A stretch of DNA of 64,000 nucleotides from Clostridia bacterium (GTDB lineage Bacteria; Bacillota_A; Clostridia; Oscillospirales; Acutalibacteraceae), in NCBI GenBank assembly GCA_017397065.1, contig JAFQKE010000026.1:17871-81870 (forward strand), given 5' to 3'. Position 1 is the first letter of the stretch. Every line of letters starts with the position of its first letter. Made by a program: the position numbers and the translations under genes. Positions 36,913 through 45,183 of this stretch are shown here, in pieces. Under the pieces are notes generated by a model. The model saw only the letters and a list, made by a program, of their open reading frames with translations, was not told where the DNA came from and ran no database searches.

Positions 36913-36938
36913 AGTTTGTTATCTCCTTTAAAATTGGG

Positions 36939-38267
36939 CTAATTAGCCGTTATAAGAATATACTTTTCATTAACCTCAGTAACAAGGCCGTTTATTGAGC
37001 TGTGAAGTGATGCACCTAATGCGTTTTCATCAGCCGCAGCTATTAAATCACCAACTTTTACTATGTCGCCCTGTTTTACGGTAGGCTCTGCAGGCTTGCC
37101 AATGTTTTGTGCAAGCAAAATCTTAACCCTTTTGGGTGCGTATTCGCTTTCATCAAGCGGTGCAGAGTGATTATATTCTGTAAGTCCAAGTCTTGCGGTC
37201 AGACGGGATTTTAAAATATATCTGCCGTTTCTCTCCTCTTTAACGGGTGCTTCCTTTACCTCAGGAACGGGAATTCCGCCCTTTCTAAGAGAGCCCTTTA
37301 CCATACCGATAAGGGTACGGGGGTTAAGTCCTTGGAAGCAGGAATACATTTCGCAAAGACCACAACCCGAGCAGAAAAATGTGCCAAGATAAGGTTCGCT
37401 GTCTCTTACCACGCCGCTGGATACATTTCGCATAAACTTATGCGGCTCAATGGGATGACCGAGCAGATTACGGGGGCAAAGGTCGGTGCACATTTTACAC
37501 TGACAACAAGCCGACATTGCTCTTTTAAGAGAAACTTTTGGATTGTTCTGACGCTTTTTAATTATGTACTGTTCGGGAGGTAACACAATAATTGCGTTGG
37601 TTGTTTTGGTTACCACGTCCGATTCATTAACTATACTGCCGGTCATAGGGCCGCCGTTTATAAGGGCGTACTCTTTAATTGTGGCACCGCCTGCGAGCTT
37701 AATAACCTCTTTAATGGTTATACCTAGCGGAACCCTTACCGTTACGGAATTTTTAACTGCACCGGTAACAGTGATATATTTATGTGTAACTCCTGCACCG
37801 TTTTTAATGGCATAATAAGCATTTAAAATGGTCTCAACATTAAAAACAGTAACGCCAACCTCGATGGGGAGCTTGCCTGCAGGAACCACACGACCGGTGG
37901 TTTCATATATGGTTACAACCTCATCACCTGCAGGATAAACCTCAGGCAAAAGGCCGATTTCAACCTGTTTAAAATCAGGTAAAAGTGCCTTTACGGCATC
38001 TACCGCCTTTTTGTAGGAGGGCTTTATGGCTACAATTGCCTTTTTAGCACCAACGGTTTTGCGAACCGTATCTAAGGCGGTTAAAATTTCAAATGCATAT
38101 ACCTGCATAACCTGGCGATGAAGCTTTAAAAGCGGCTCACATTCAGCACAATTAAGCAGGATGGTATCGGCCTTGTCGCTAAGCTTTGCGTAACAGGGAA
38201 AGCCTGCACCGCCTGCACCGACAACACCGCTATTTTTCAAAATTGATTTAAGTTCATTTATATTCAT
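36939..38267 (-). CDS. PduS-like RnfC-family iron-sulfur flavoprotein
   Basis: This 442-residue protein starts with a glycine-rich flavin/NADH-binding motif (GVVGAGGAGFPCYAKL) and an RnfC-like core. Two 4Fe-4S motifs follow, CCQCKMCTDLCPRN and FFCSGCGLCEMYSC, then a C-terminal SLBB/barrel-sandwich segment. PduS-type proteins are thought to pass electrons through PduT or to the compartment interior. In a B12-independent locus there is no cobalamin to reduce, so here it probably recycles NADH or serves redox balance (inference). 5 bases after the BMC-P gene. Confidence 0.9.
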   Translation of the reverse strand: MNINELKSILKNSGVVGAGGAGFPCYAKLSDKADTILLNCAECEPLLKLHRQVMQVYAFEILTALDTVRKTVGAKKAIVAIKPSYKKAVDAVKALLPDFKQVEIGLLPEVYPAGDEVVTIYETTGRVVPAGKLPIEVGVTVFNVETILNAYYAIKNGAGVTHKYITVTGAVKNSVTVRVPLGITIKEVIKLAGGATIKEYALINGGPMTGSIVNESDVVTKTTNAIIVLPPEQYIIKKRQNNPKVSLKRAMSACCQCKMCTDLCPRNLLGHPIEPHKFMRNVSSGVVRDSEPYLGTFFCSGCGLCEMYSCFQGLNPRTLIGMVKGSLRKGGIPVPEVKEAPVKEERNGRYILKSRLTARLGLTEYNHSAPLDESEYAPKRVKILLAQNIGKPAEPTVKQGDIVKVGDLIAAADENALGASLHSSINGLVTEVNEKYILITAN

Positions 38268-38272
38268 AAAAA

Positions 38273-38542
38273 TCAGTCTTCCATAAGTCCGATAGAATTA
38301 TCTACAATACCTACGATTGCCGCATCAACAGGGGCGTTTGCCATATCGCAACCAATTCTTGCGGCGCTACCTAATGCCACGAGTACAATTTCGCCAATAC
38401 CGGCACCTACGTTATCAACCGCCACTATACGACCATCTGACGACATATTCTCCAGCGGTTGAACTATCATAAATTTGCTGCCAACCAGCCCTTCGTTCTT
38501 ACGAGTGGCAACTACGCTGCCAACTACCTTTCCAACTACCAC
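38273..38542 (-). CDS. BMC-P pentameric vertex protein (EutN/CcmL family)
   Basis: An 89-residue EutN/CcmL/PduN-type protein: VVGKVVGSVVATRKNEGLVG at the N-terminus, then VAVDNVGAGIGEIVLVALGSAAR. Pentamers cap the vertices of the icosahedral shell. It starts with GTG behind GAAAGGGG; no in-frame ATG is available. Confidence 0.92.
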   Translation of the reverse strand: MVVGKVVGSVVATRKNEGLVGSKFMIVQPLENMSSDGRIVAVDNVGAGIGEIVLVALGSAARIGCDMANAPVDAAIVGIVDNSIGLMED

Positions 38543-38699
38543 GAGGAAATACCCCTTTCAGGAAAAATTTAGAAAAATTAGTATTCAGTAATATAATTTA
38601 AGTTGTGAGCTTAGATTTGTGATTTTCACTCTGCTGTCGGGCGGCATATCCCAATCGAGCTGCCGCCCGCAAAACAGTCAAAGTATTGTTAAAAAGAAA

Positions 38700-38978
38700 T
38701 TACTTAAGAGTAGGTAAGATCTTCTCAACATCTGCATGAGGTCTGGGGATTACGTGAACTGCTACGAGTTCGCCGAGCTTAGAAGCTGCTGCAGAGCCGG
38801 ACTCGGTAGCTGCCTTAACAGCGCCTACGTCTCCTCTAACCATAACGGATACCAAACCGCTACCGATTTTCTCGGTACCGATAAGCTCAACGTTAGCGGC
38901 CTTTACCATTGCATCAGCTGCCTCAATAGCTGCAACCAAACCTCTGGTTTCTACCATGCCTAAAGCCTCGAGTGCCAT
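38700..38978 (-). CDS. BMC-H hexameric shell protein, copy 1
   Basis: A 92-residue single-domain shell protein ([20 protein letters not shown], pore loop [19 protein letters not shown]). The sequence is nearly identical, also at DNA level, to the cores of the genes at 39062 and 39847. Strong ribosome binding site GGAGG. The gap before it, 38543-38699, carries a GC-rich hairpin (GGGCGGCA/TGCCGCCC, about 38638-38670) after the stop, which may be a processing or partial termination signal. Confidence 0.95.
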   Translation of the reverse strand: MALEALGMVETRGLVAAIEAADAMVKAANVELIGTEKIGSGLVSVMVRGDVGAVKAATESGSAAASKLGELVAVHVIPRPHADVEKILPTLK

Positions 38979-39061
38979 TTGCTGTTCCTCCTTTGAGTTT
39001 TAATTAATATGCATATCAATTACCGCAAAGCGGAAATTAACAAAATTGGTTTACCCTTTAA

Positions 39062-39442
39062 TTATTTAAGTTTAGGTAAAATCTTCTCAACATCTGCGTG
39101 AGGTCTGGGGATTACGTGAACTGCTACAAGCTCGCCGAGCTTAGAAGCTGCTGCAGAACCCGACTCGGTTGCAGCCTTAACTGCACCAACGTCACCTCTA
39201 ACCATAACGGATACCAAACCGCTACCGATTTTCTCGGTACCGATAAGCTCAACGTTAGCGGCCTTTACCATTGCATCGGCTGCTTCAATTGCTGCTACTA
39301 AACCTCTGGTTTCTACCATACCTAATGCTTCAAGTGCCATTTTCTTTTCCTCCATTACTACATTTACTTCAGCTACTTCAGTAGCTTTTGCTGTTTGTTT
39401 TTTAGGTGCAGATTTTTTTGCACCGCTTTTGGCTGCTGCCAT
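39062..39442 (-). CDS. BMC-H shell protein, copy 2, with Lys/Ala-rich N-terminal extension and possible second start
   Basis: From the ATG at 39442 the product has 126 residues. A 34-residue basic, low-complexity extension ([15 protein letters not shown]...) precedes a BMC-H domain almost identical to copies 1 and 3. A second ATG at 39340, exactly where the other copies start, has its own ideal ribosome binding site (GGAGG within the codons for Met-Glu-Glu), so two isoforms may be made. The outer start also has a site (AAAGGTGG). The extension resembles neither a BMC domain nor an encapsulation helix. Confidence 0.88.
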   Translation of the reverse strand: MAAAKSGAKKSAPKKQTAKATEVAEVNVVMEEKKMALEALGMVETRGLVAAIEAADAMVKAANVELIGTEKIGSGLVSVMVRGDVGAVKAATESGSAAASKLGELVAVHVIPRPHADVEKILPKLK

Positions 39443-39483
39443 AATACATCCACCTTTCGGATAGATAAATTATACTTTACAAA

Positions 39484-39825
39484 TTAAACTTCCTGCAAAA
39501 ACTTTTCGGCTTCCTTTTTAGCTTTTTCTTCAGCCTTTTGCTTTTTCAGGATTCTAGAAGCGCTGAGTTCTACCATACGCTGGGTTTCAGGGTGAGGGCT
39601 TGCAATTACGGCAGAAGCCGCAAGCTCTTTAATAGCTCCATTGGCCGCCGCTTCAACCGCTGCCTTTACTGCTGAGATTTGACCCTCAACAATAACGGTA
39701 ACAAGTCGACCGCCAAGCTTTCTTTCCCAGGTGACAAACTCTACATCGGCCGCCTTGCACATTAAATCAAGTGCATCTACTGCCGCCGCAACGCTTTCAA
39801 CCTCTATCAGTCCTAATGACTTCAT
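39484..39825 (-). CDS. BMC-H shell protein with charged C-terminal helix
   Basis: A 113-residue protein with one BMC domain (about 1-88, KSLGLIEVESVAAAVDALD, pore loop KLGGR). A lysine/glutamate-rich tail of about 25 residues (RILKKQKAEEKAKKEAEKF) is likely a coiled helix. It is divergent from the other three BMC-H copies. The ribosome binding site (AAGGAGGA) lies in a small palindrome AGGAGTAAACTCCT directly before the start, which could lower its translation. Confidence 0.9.
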   Translation of the reverse strand: MKSLGLIEVESVAAAVDALDLMCKAADVEFVTWERKLGGRLVTVIVEGQISAVKAAVEAAANGAIKELAASAVIASPHPETQRMVELSASRILKKQKAEEKAKKEAEKFLQEV

Positions 39826-39846
39826 AGGAGTTTACTCCTCCTTTAA

Positions 39847-40122
39847 TTAAAGCTTGGGTAAAATCTTCTCAACATCTGCGTGAGGTCTGGGGATTACGTG
39901 AACTGCTACAAGCTCGCCGAGCTTGGAAGCTGCTGCAGAACCAGACTCGGTTGCAGCCTTAACTGCACCAACGTCACCTCTAACCATAACAGATACGAGT
40001 CCGCTACCGATTTTCTCGGTACCGATAAGCTCAACCTCTGCTGCCTTTACCATTGCATCAGCAGCCTCAATTGCTGCTACTAAACCTCTGGTTTCAACCA
40101 TACCTAAAGCTTCATATGCCAT
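39847..40122 (-). CDS. BMC-H hexameric shell protein, copy 3
   Basis: A 91-residue BMC-H protein differing from copy 1 at only a few positions (starts [16 protein letters not shown], ends KILPKL). Strong ribosome binding site GGAGG. Near identity over the whole gene with the copies at 38700 and 39062, interrupted by a diverged BMC-H gene, points to recent duplication or gene conversion. Confidence 0.95.
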   Translation of the reverse strand: MAYEALGMVETRGLVAAIEAADAMVKAAEVELIGTEKIGSGLVSVMVRGDVGAVKAATESGSAAASKLGELVAVHVIPRPHADVEKILPKL

Positions 40123-40141
40123 TTTAATTTCCTCCGTTTAA

Positions 40142-40456
40142 TTAGTTTTTATCAAAAGCGTTAAGCTTCAACATTTTTTCTGTGTCATCCTCGGTGTTGG
40201 GGATGATGTGGGTGCAAATTACACCCGAAACGGCATTTGCGGCGTCCTTAGCGGCTTCAATTGCGGCTGTTACATCAGCCACGCCACCACGGAATTTAAC
40301 TGCCACAATAAGGGGAACTTTAAGTCCCTCCGGATTGCCGGGTTTGTTTTTATCAAAGTTTTCTACGGTTACATTTGCCGCCTTACAGCCTGCATCACAA
40401 GCCACAAAGGCCGCCGCAAGTCCGTATACCTCAATAATTCCTACTGCTTTTCCCAT
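40142..40456 (-). CDS. BMC-H shell protein with pore-side insertion
   Basis: A 104-residue BMC-domain protein (GKAVGIIEVYGLAAAFVACD) with an insertion NFDKNKPGNPEGLKVP between beta strands, where the other copies have only a few residues. It ends in IIPNTEDDTEKMLKL. The insertion may alter the hexamer surface or pore. Starts 9 bases after the Zn alcohol dehydrogenase stop. Confidence 0.9.
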   Translation of the reverse strand: MGKAVGIIEVYGLAAAFVACDAGCKAANVTVENFDKNKPGNPEGLKVPLIVAVKFRGGVADVTAAIEAAKDAANAVSGVICTHIIPNTEDDTEKMLKLNAFDKN

Positions 40457-40465
40457 TTAAATCAC

Positions 40466-41665
40466 CTATTCGTTAATAACGGCTATTTTAAGGCCTTCCA
40501 TTGCAAGGTTGGTTTTTAAAGCTTCGTTAATCTGTTCTAACGGGAAGCGATGGGTAATAAGCTTTTCAACGGGGAGACCAATACCCTTTGCACGTTTTAA
40601 GAAATCAAATGTGGTTGCATAATCACGAAGGGTATATACCCAAGAACCAACGGTTGTAATTTCTTTTGCGCATATATCAAAGTGGGGATTGATGGTTGCA
40701 TCGCCGCCATTGATGAAGAAGCCAAGCTCGCAAAGTCCGCCGCCGTTGCGGATGAACTTATAGATGTTGGCGTGAGCAATGGGGGAACCGGTGCACTGGA
40801 AGCCAAAGTCTGCGGGGTATCCGCCAAAGGCGTCCTCAACCGCTTTAGCAAGAGCTTCAATGCCCTTGTGATTTTTAAAATTAACCGATTTGTCGGCGCC
40901 CATCTCTTTAGCAAAACCAAGACGTTTATCCTCGCCGTCCACCGCTACAATATTTTCAATACCCATTGTACGGAGAACTGCAATACAGAGAAGTCCGATA
41001 GGACCACAGCCCTGTACCACAACACGACTGTTGAATCTTAAAATACCGGTTGTTTTTGCACGCTCAACTGCGTGGATTAAAACCGCCGCAGGCTCAATGA
41101 GGATTCGAAGATCCAAGCTTAAATCGCTTACGTTGAATACGGTAGAACCACCACGAACAACTATATAATCTGCAAACCAACCATTGTGATGAACATCATC
41201 ATCGGGGAGCAGACCGTAAACATCGGCACCGCCTACGTTTTGTTTGTTAAGGTCAAACATTGTGATATCAGGATTATCCTTGAATATCATACAGGTAACA
41301 ACCTTATCGCCAATGGCAAGGGGCTTACCCGCACTATCCTTTTTAACGTTTTTACCCATTGCAACAATCTCGCCTGTACCCTCATGACCGAGGACTACGG
41401 GAATCATACCAAAGGGGTCACGCTTAAACTCGTGAGCATCGGTGCCGCAAACGCCGCAACCCTCAACCTTAACAAGAATATCATCATCGCCGAGAGCCGG
41501 GATGGCATATTCTTTAAGCTCGAACTTTTCAAGCTCGGTGAGCATTGCTACTCGGCCTGTTTTGGGAACGGGACCTGCACTCTTTTTGGGAGCTGAGGCA
41601 GTACCCTGCATCTGACCGATTACCTGACGCACTATTTGCTCAATATCAGCAGAATTAACACTCAT
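40466..41665 (-). CDS. Zinc-dependent medium-chain alcohol dehydrogenase with encapsulation peptide
   Basis: A 399-residue MDR dehydrogenase. Catalytic zinc ligands are in GCGVCGTDAHEF (Cys73) and VLGHEGTGE, and the NAD(P)-binding motif is VVQGCGPIGLLC. The four-cysteine structural zinc lobe is absent. The first 20 residues (SVNSADIEQIVRQVIGQMQG) are a classic encapsulation helix, followed by an Ala/Pro/Lys linker, so it is cargo. Together with the iron enzyme at 31971 it gives the locus two alcohol dehydrogenases; its substrate (lactaldehyde or propionaldehyde are candidates) is unknown. ATG at 41665 chosen from the signal helix. Confidence 0.88.
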   Translation of the reverse strand: MSVNSADIEQIVRQVIGQMQGTASAPKKSAGPVPKTGRVAMLTELEKFELKEYAIPALGDDDILVKVEGCGVCGTDAHEFKRDPFGMIPVVLGHEGTGEIVAMGKNVKKDSAGKPLAIGDKVVTCMIFKDNPDITMFDLNKQNVGGADVYGLLPDDDVHHNGWFADYIVVRGGSTVFNVSDLSLDLRILIEPAAVLIHAVERAKTTGILRFNSRVVVQGCGPIGLLCIAVLRTMGIENIVAVDGEDKRLGFAKEMGADKSVNFKNHKGIEALAKAVEDAFGGYPADFGFQCTGSPIAHANIYKFIRNGGGLCELGFFINGGDATINPHFDICAKEITTVGSWVYTLRDYATTFDFLKRAKGIGLPVEKLITHRFPLEQINEALKTNLAMEGLKIAVINE

Positions 41666-41684
41666 AATCTGCACTTTCCTTTCT

Positions 41685-42152
41685 TTATAATAAAGAGCTG
41701 AATACTTCTCCGCCATACTCGGCAAGGGAGGTATCTTCACCCTCACTTCCGCCGCTTACACCAAGACCGCCGATTATTTTGCCGGCCTTGTTGTAAAGGG
41801 GAACGCCGCCGCCGAAAATCACTATCTTACCACCGTTTGTAAACTGTATTCCGTAAAGCGAACCGCCGGGTGCGGCAAGCTCCTTTAAGGTGGTGGTTGG
41901 CATTTTCAGGGCTACTACGGTGTATGCCTTGTTAAGGGCTACATCATAGCTTGCAATGTAGGAATCGTCCATACATTGTACCGAAACGGGATTGCCGGCA
42001 GAGTTTGAAACCGCTACAACAGCATTCACTCCCATTTCCCTTGCCTTTGCTTTTACCTTTTCGATAAGAGCAAGGGCTAAATCCAAGGTCATATCACCGC
42101 CGAGGTTCTGAACCACTTCGGTGATTAACCTTTTAAGTTCCTGCTCGGTCAT
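41685..42152 (-). CDS. GlcG/HbpS-family protein (DUF336, PduO C-terminal-like) with encapsulation helix
   Basis: A 155-residue protein. Residues 1-20 (TEQELKRLITEVVQNLGGD) look like an encapsulation peptide. The rest is a GlcG/HbpS domain (VAVSNSAGNPVSVQCMDDS, GGVPLYNKAGKIIGGLGVSGG). Related domains bind heme or corrinoid and occur as the C-terminal part of PduO. Its role in a B12-independent locus is not known. It stands alone rather than fused to an adenosyltransferase. Confidence 0.88.
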   Translation of the reverse strand: MTEQELKRLITEVVQNLGGDMTLDLALALIEKVKAKAREMGVNAVVAVSNSAGNPVSVQCMDDSYIASYDVALNKAYTVVALKMPTTTLKELAAPGGSLYGIQFTNGGKIVIFGGGVPLYNKAGKIIGGLGVSGGSEGEDTSLAEYGGEVFSSLL

Positions 42153-42429
42153 AGAATGACTAGTCCTTTCGGGATATTTTGAAAAGGTGTTTTTTATTCA
42201 CCTCATCCACCAACATACGTTGGTTTTAAGACTCGTACCCCTCTGCCATCTTCGATGACATCTCCACTCAACCGTAGGGGTGTCTGTCCCGTCCCCATCA
42301 AGGGGAAGGCTTATAAATCATAATTTTGAGAGATTTTTGTTCACAGTGTGAATTTGGGCGAAGCGGTGCTGTACTTAGGTACTGCCCCAAGCCAAAAGGT
42401 GCAAAACTATCAAAGCTCAAAATCCAAAA
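42153..42429. repeat. Repeat-containing gap inside the microcompartment operon
   Basis: Holds TTCACCTCATCCACCAACAT, a CATACGTTGG hairpin and CCCATCAAGGGGAAGGCTTA related to family B. It also holds GGTGCTGTACTTAGGTACTG, similar to the gap at 33764-34056. No gene and no clear promoter seen. Confidence 0.55.
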
Positions 42430-43239
42430 TTATTTGCCGAGTTGCTCCATTACCTTTTTGGTAATTTGAGCAACCAAGTCTTCGTTGGCACCACCGTCAG
42501 CGTTTAAGGTTGCACCGCAAGTACCTTTACAGCTGTGACAGCTGGGTAAACCTGCCTTTGCGTTGGGACAGAGGTTTGCGGGATGCTTGCCGGGAAGACC
42601 GAATGCACGACGGATTTCAAAAAGTCTTTCAACCTGACCCTTAGAAAGCTCTTTTGCACCACCAAGTTGACCGGAGAGGTATAAAAGCTTTGCATAGAAC
42701 TCAACAGACTCCATTTTGTGATATGCGTTGAGCAAAGAATCAGAGAAAGCAAGTGCACCGTGGTTCTCTAAAAGAACTGCATCAAAATAAGGGAGATACT
42801 TTTCTACTGCATCGGGAATTTCATCGGTAGAGGGTGTGCCGTACTCAGCAATGGGAACACAGCCAAGAGCGATAACTGCTTCAGGCATAATAGGCTGAGT
42901 AAGGGGAATACCTGCAATAGCAAAAGCAGTTGCATACATAGGATGAGCGTGAACAACCGACTGTACATCAGGACGGTTTTTATAAACTCTCATATGCATT
43001 TTTATTTCAGAAGAAGGTCTGAAACCGGGGTTAGCCTGAATAACTTTACCCTCAGCATCTACCTTACAGATGTACTCAGGAGTCATAAAGCCCTTACTAA
43101 CACCTGTGGGGGTGCAAAGGAACTCGTTATCGTTAAGCTTTACAGAGATGTTACCGTCATTAGAAGCAACCATACCTCTATCATAGATACGCTTACCGAT
43201 TTCGCAAATTTGTTTTTTAATTTCGTACTCGGATACCAT
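42430..43239 (-). CDS. Class II (fuculose/rhamnulose-phosphate-type) aldolase with Cys cluster and encapsulation peptide
   Basis: A 269-residue protein. The class II aldolase/adducin domain (about 1-215) has zinc ligands His97 and His99 (VVHAHP) and His160 (LLENHGAL), plus Glu78. It would split fuculose- or rhamnulose-1-phosphate into dihydroxyacetone phosphate and lactaldehyde. After it comes an unusual cysteine cluster, Cys224-x9-Cys234-x2-Cys237-x3-Cys241. A C-terminal amphipathic helix (253-269, EDLVAQITKKVMEQLGK) is an encapsulation peptide. It is first in its transcript after a promoter at 43318-43346. Confidence 0.9.
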   Translation of the reverse strand: MVSEYEIKKQICEIGKRIYDRGMVASNDGNISVKLNDNEFLCTPTGVSKGFMTPEYICKVDAEGKVIQANPGFRPSSEIKMHMRVYKNRPDVQSVVHAHPMYATAFAIAGIPLTQPIMPEAVIALGCVPIAEYGTPSTDEIPDAVEKYLPYFDAVLLENHGALAFSDSLLNAYHKMESVEFYAKLLYLSGQLGGAKELSKGQVERLFEIRRAFGLPGKHPANLCPNAKAGLPSCHSCKGTCGATLNADGGANEDLVAQITKKVMEQLGK

Positions 43240-43317
43240 TTTAATTTCTCCTTTATAATAAAATTTTTAATATCCAAAAATGAGTTTAAGCGGGAAACTC
43301 CCACTTATCTATTCATA

Positions 43318-43396
43318 AATATACCACAAAAACAAATAAAAGTCAACACAAAATCACATATTTTTCTTGTTTTTTACGTAATTTTTCTTGTTTTTT
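43318..43396 (-). promoter_or_regulatory. Promoter and candidate operator upstream of the aldolase
   Basis: On the minus strand TTGACT (43341-43346), a 17-base spacer and TATATT (43318-43323). Upstream, the plus strand carries TTTTTCTTGTTTTTT at 43361-43375 and again at 43382-43396, a 21-base period (two helical turns). The same motif is at the dehydratase promoter (47811-47837). Confidence 0.7.
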
Positions 43397-43475
43397 CTTT
43401 GTTTTGGTATATTAAGAACCAAGATTATGGTGTTTTGTGAGATTAAAAGGGTGTTTTTATGTGGTTTTTGCCTTT

Positions 43476-43952
43476 TTATAGGTTAAACATCCTTTTTCTG
43501 TTCTCCTTATAGAACTTCTTTGTATCAAAGGTGGTTAAAAACTCTTTAAGCTCGGCAATTCCCTCACCCGTAACAGAGCTACACCTGAAAATCTGCTTAC
43601 ACCCTGCAAGGCGAAGCCATCTTTCGGCTCTATCAGGATTGGCGTCTTTCTGGTCGATGCCTGTTATGATGCCTATTACAAGTCGGTTTGCCATTGATGT
43701 GATATTAGGGCTGAAAAGCGAATAGGGTTCGGTGGCGGATAAAAGCAACCCAACAATATCGCTTTCATAGGCGTAGACCGCCAAAGCACCGCCGAAATTT
43801 CTGGTTTGTATGTACTCACCGGGGGTATCTATAATAAATCCCTCACGCTCAACACTCTGCGTTTTGTCATAGTGAAGCTCCTCGCCACGAAGCGCCTGAG
43901 TCAAGGTAGTTTTGCCGCTTTCGCTGCGCCCTATTAAAATAACCTTGTTCAT
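43476..43952 (-). CDS. EutP/PduV-family GTPase-like protein
   Basis: A 158-residue P-loop protein: GRSESGKTT at 8-16, IDTPGEYIQ as the G3-like DTPG, and GIITGIDQKDA (TGIDQKD) in place of NKxD. PduV-type proteins are associated with microcompartments and possibly with their positioning. It begins directly after the PduU-like gene (stop and start within 5 bases), so the two are coupled. A 236-base gap follows before the aldolase, containing that gene's promoter. Confidence 0.9.
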   Translation of the reverse strand: MNKVILIGRSESGKTTLTQALRGEELHYDKTQSVEREGFIIDTPGEYIQTRNFGGALAVYAYESDIVGLLLSATEPYSLFSPNITSMANRLVIGIITGIDQKDANPDRAERWLRLAGCKQIFRCSSVTGEGIAELKEFLTTFDTKKFYKENRKRMFNL

Positions 43953-43953
43953 A

Positions 43954-44331
43954 TCACGTTTTGGTTATTGGGCATACGGTAAAGCCTAAGGTTTCACGAA
44001 CATAGGAGCAAACGGCATCTACCGCTTCTTCAACCTGTGAAACGCTACCCACCACTATAAGTGTACCGCTGAATCTATCTACAAATCCAAGCTCTGCACC
44101 CGATGACTTTGTGGCAATATCGCCTGCGATGATTGCTGTTTCGGCAGGGCTTAAGGTGATGATACCAATGGCAGAGGTTTTGTAATCGGCGGCAGGGTCA
44201 AGACCGAGCTTTTGATAAAGCACAGGGTCGGGATTAGCAATTACGTGTGCCAATGTTATCTGTTTACCCGGAACAAGCTCCTGAATAATACGGGCTTTGC
44301 CGTCGTTCTTCAGAGCATCAAACATATCCAT
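43954..44331 (-). CDS. Circularly permuted BMC shell protein (PduU/EutS-like)
   Basis: A 125-residue protein with the N-terminal beta-barrel strand region of PduU/EutS (RIIQELVPGKQITLAHVIAN) followed by the permuted BMC fold (SAIGIITLSPAETAIIAGDI, RFSGTLIVVGSVSQVEEAVD). It is adjacent to the EutP/PduV gene, a known pairing: PduU and PduV interact in enterobacterial systems. Confidence 0.9.
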   Translation of the reverse strand: MDMFDALKNDGKARIIQELVPGKQITLAHVIANPDPVLYQKLGLDPAADYKTSAIGIITLSPAETAIIAGDIATKSSGAELGFVDRFSGTLIVVGSVSQVEEAVDAVCSYVRETLGFTVCPITKT

Positions 44332-44394
44332 TTTTTCTTATCATTCCTTTCCTATGATAAGGTTTGAACCGATTGTGAAAAAATCAATCAAACC

Positions 44395-45183
44395 TTATCC
44401 TCCAATCTTAGCTTTGAGTCCGTAACTTAAAGCTACCTCTAAAAGCTCATTCATATGTTCATCGGTAGGCGGAGTAATATGCTCTAAAAGGTACTCCCTA
44501 CCAAGACCTTTGTATTTATCCTGCCCCAAACGGTGGTATGGAAGCAGGTTGATTTCGCCACCCGGCATAATTTCCGATGTATATTTTGAGATGGCGGCGA
44601 TTTCTTCCTTTGTATCATTAAAGGTGGGAATTACAGGCACCCTTATTACAAGATGTTTCGCCTCTTTTGCCAGAATCTTTGCATTATCTAACATAAGAGA
44701 GTTTTCTCTGCCGGTAAATTCCTTATGCTTATCGGGGTTTATGTGTTTAATATCCATCAGGTAATGGTCTAAAAACGGAAGCAGACCACGAATGGTATCA
44801 ATAGGAGCACAGGCGGTGGATTCTATGGCGGTGTTAATACCCGCCTCCTTAGCCGCTCTGAGCAAGGCAGTTGCAAACTCGGGCTGGCAAAGGCTCTCCC
44901 CTCCTGAGAGGGTAAGTCCTCCGCCCGAACGACGGTAATAGATTCTGTCTTTAAGAACATCCTCCAAAACCTCGGCCACGGTTACATCACGACCTACCGT
45001 TTTGGTTTTACCTGCCGTTGTCATCTGCTCAATTTCATACCGCTGAGATTCGGGATTGCAACACCATTTGCATCTTAGCACACAGCCCTTTAAAAAGACT
45101 ATGGTGCGAACTCCCGGTCCATCGTGCACCGAAAACCTTTGAATATCAAAGATACGCCCTTTGGTATTTAGGTAATCCTGCAC
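44395..45183 (-). CDS. Glycyl radical enzyme activase (radical SAM)
   Basis: A 262-residue radical SAM enzyme with CVLRCKWC (Cys-x3-Cys-x2-Cys) and the LSGGE SAM motif. It installs the glycyl radical on the dehydratase encoded just upstream. The segment between the SAM cluster motif and GGGLTLSGGE is short and lacks the cysteine-rich ferredoxin-like insertion seen in many diol-dehydratase activases, so it resembles the compact PFL activase form. It starts with GTG directly after the dehydratase stop (TAAGTG), with AAGGAGG inside the end of that gene. Confidence 0.93.
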   Translation of the reverse strand: MQDYLNTKGRIFDIQRFSVHDGPGVRTIVFLKGCVLRCKWCCNPESQRYEIEQMTTAGKTKTVGRDVTVAEVLEDVLKDRIYYRRSGGGLTLSGGESLCQPEFATALLRAAKEAGINTAIESTACAPIDTIRGLLPFLDHYLMDIKHINPDKHKEFTGRENSLMLDNAKILAKEAKHLVIRVPVIPTFNDTKEEIAAISKYTSEIMPGGEINLLPYHRLGQDKYKGLGREYLLEHITPPTDEHMNELLEVALSYGLKAKIGG

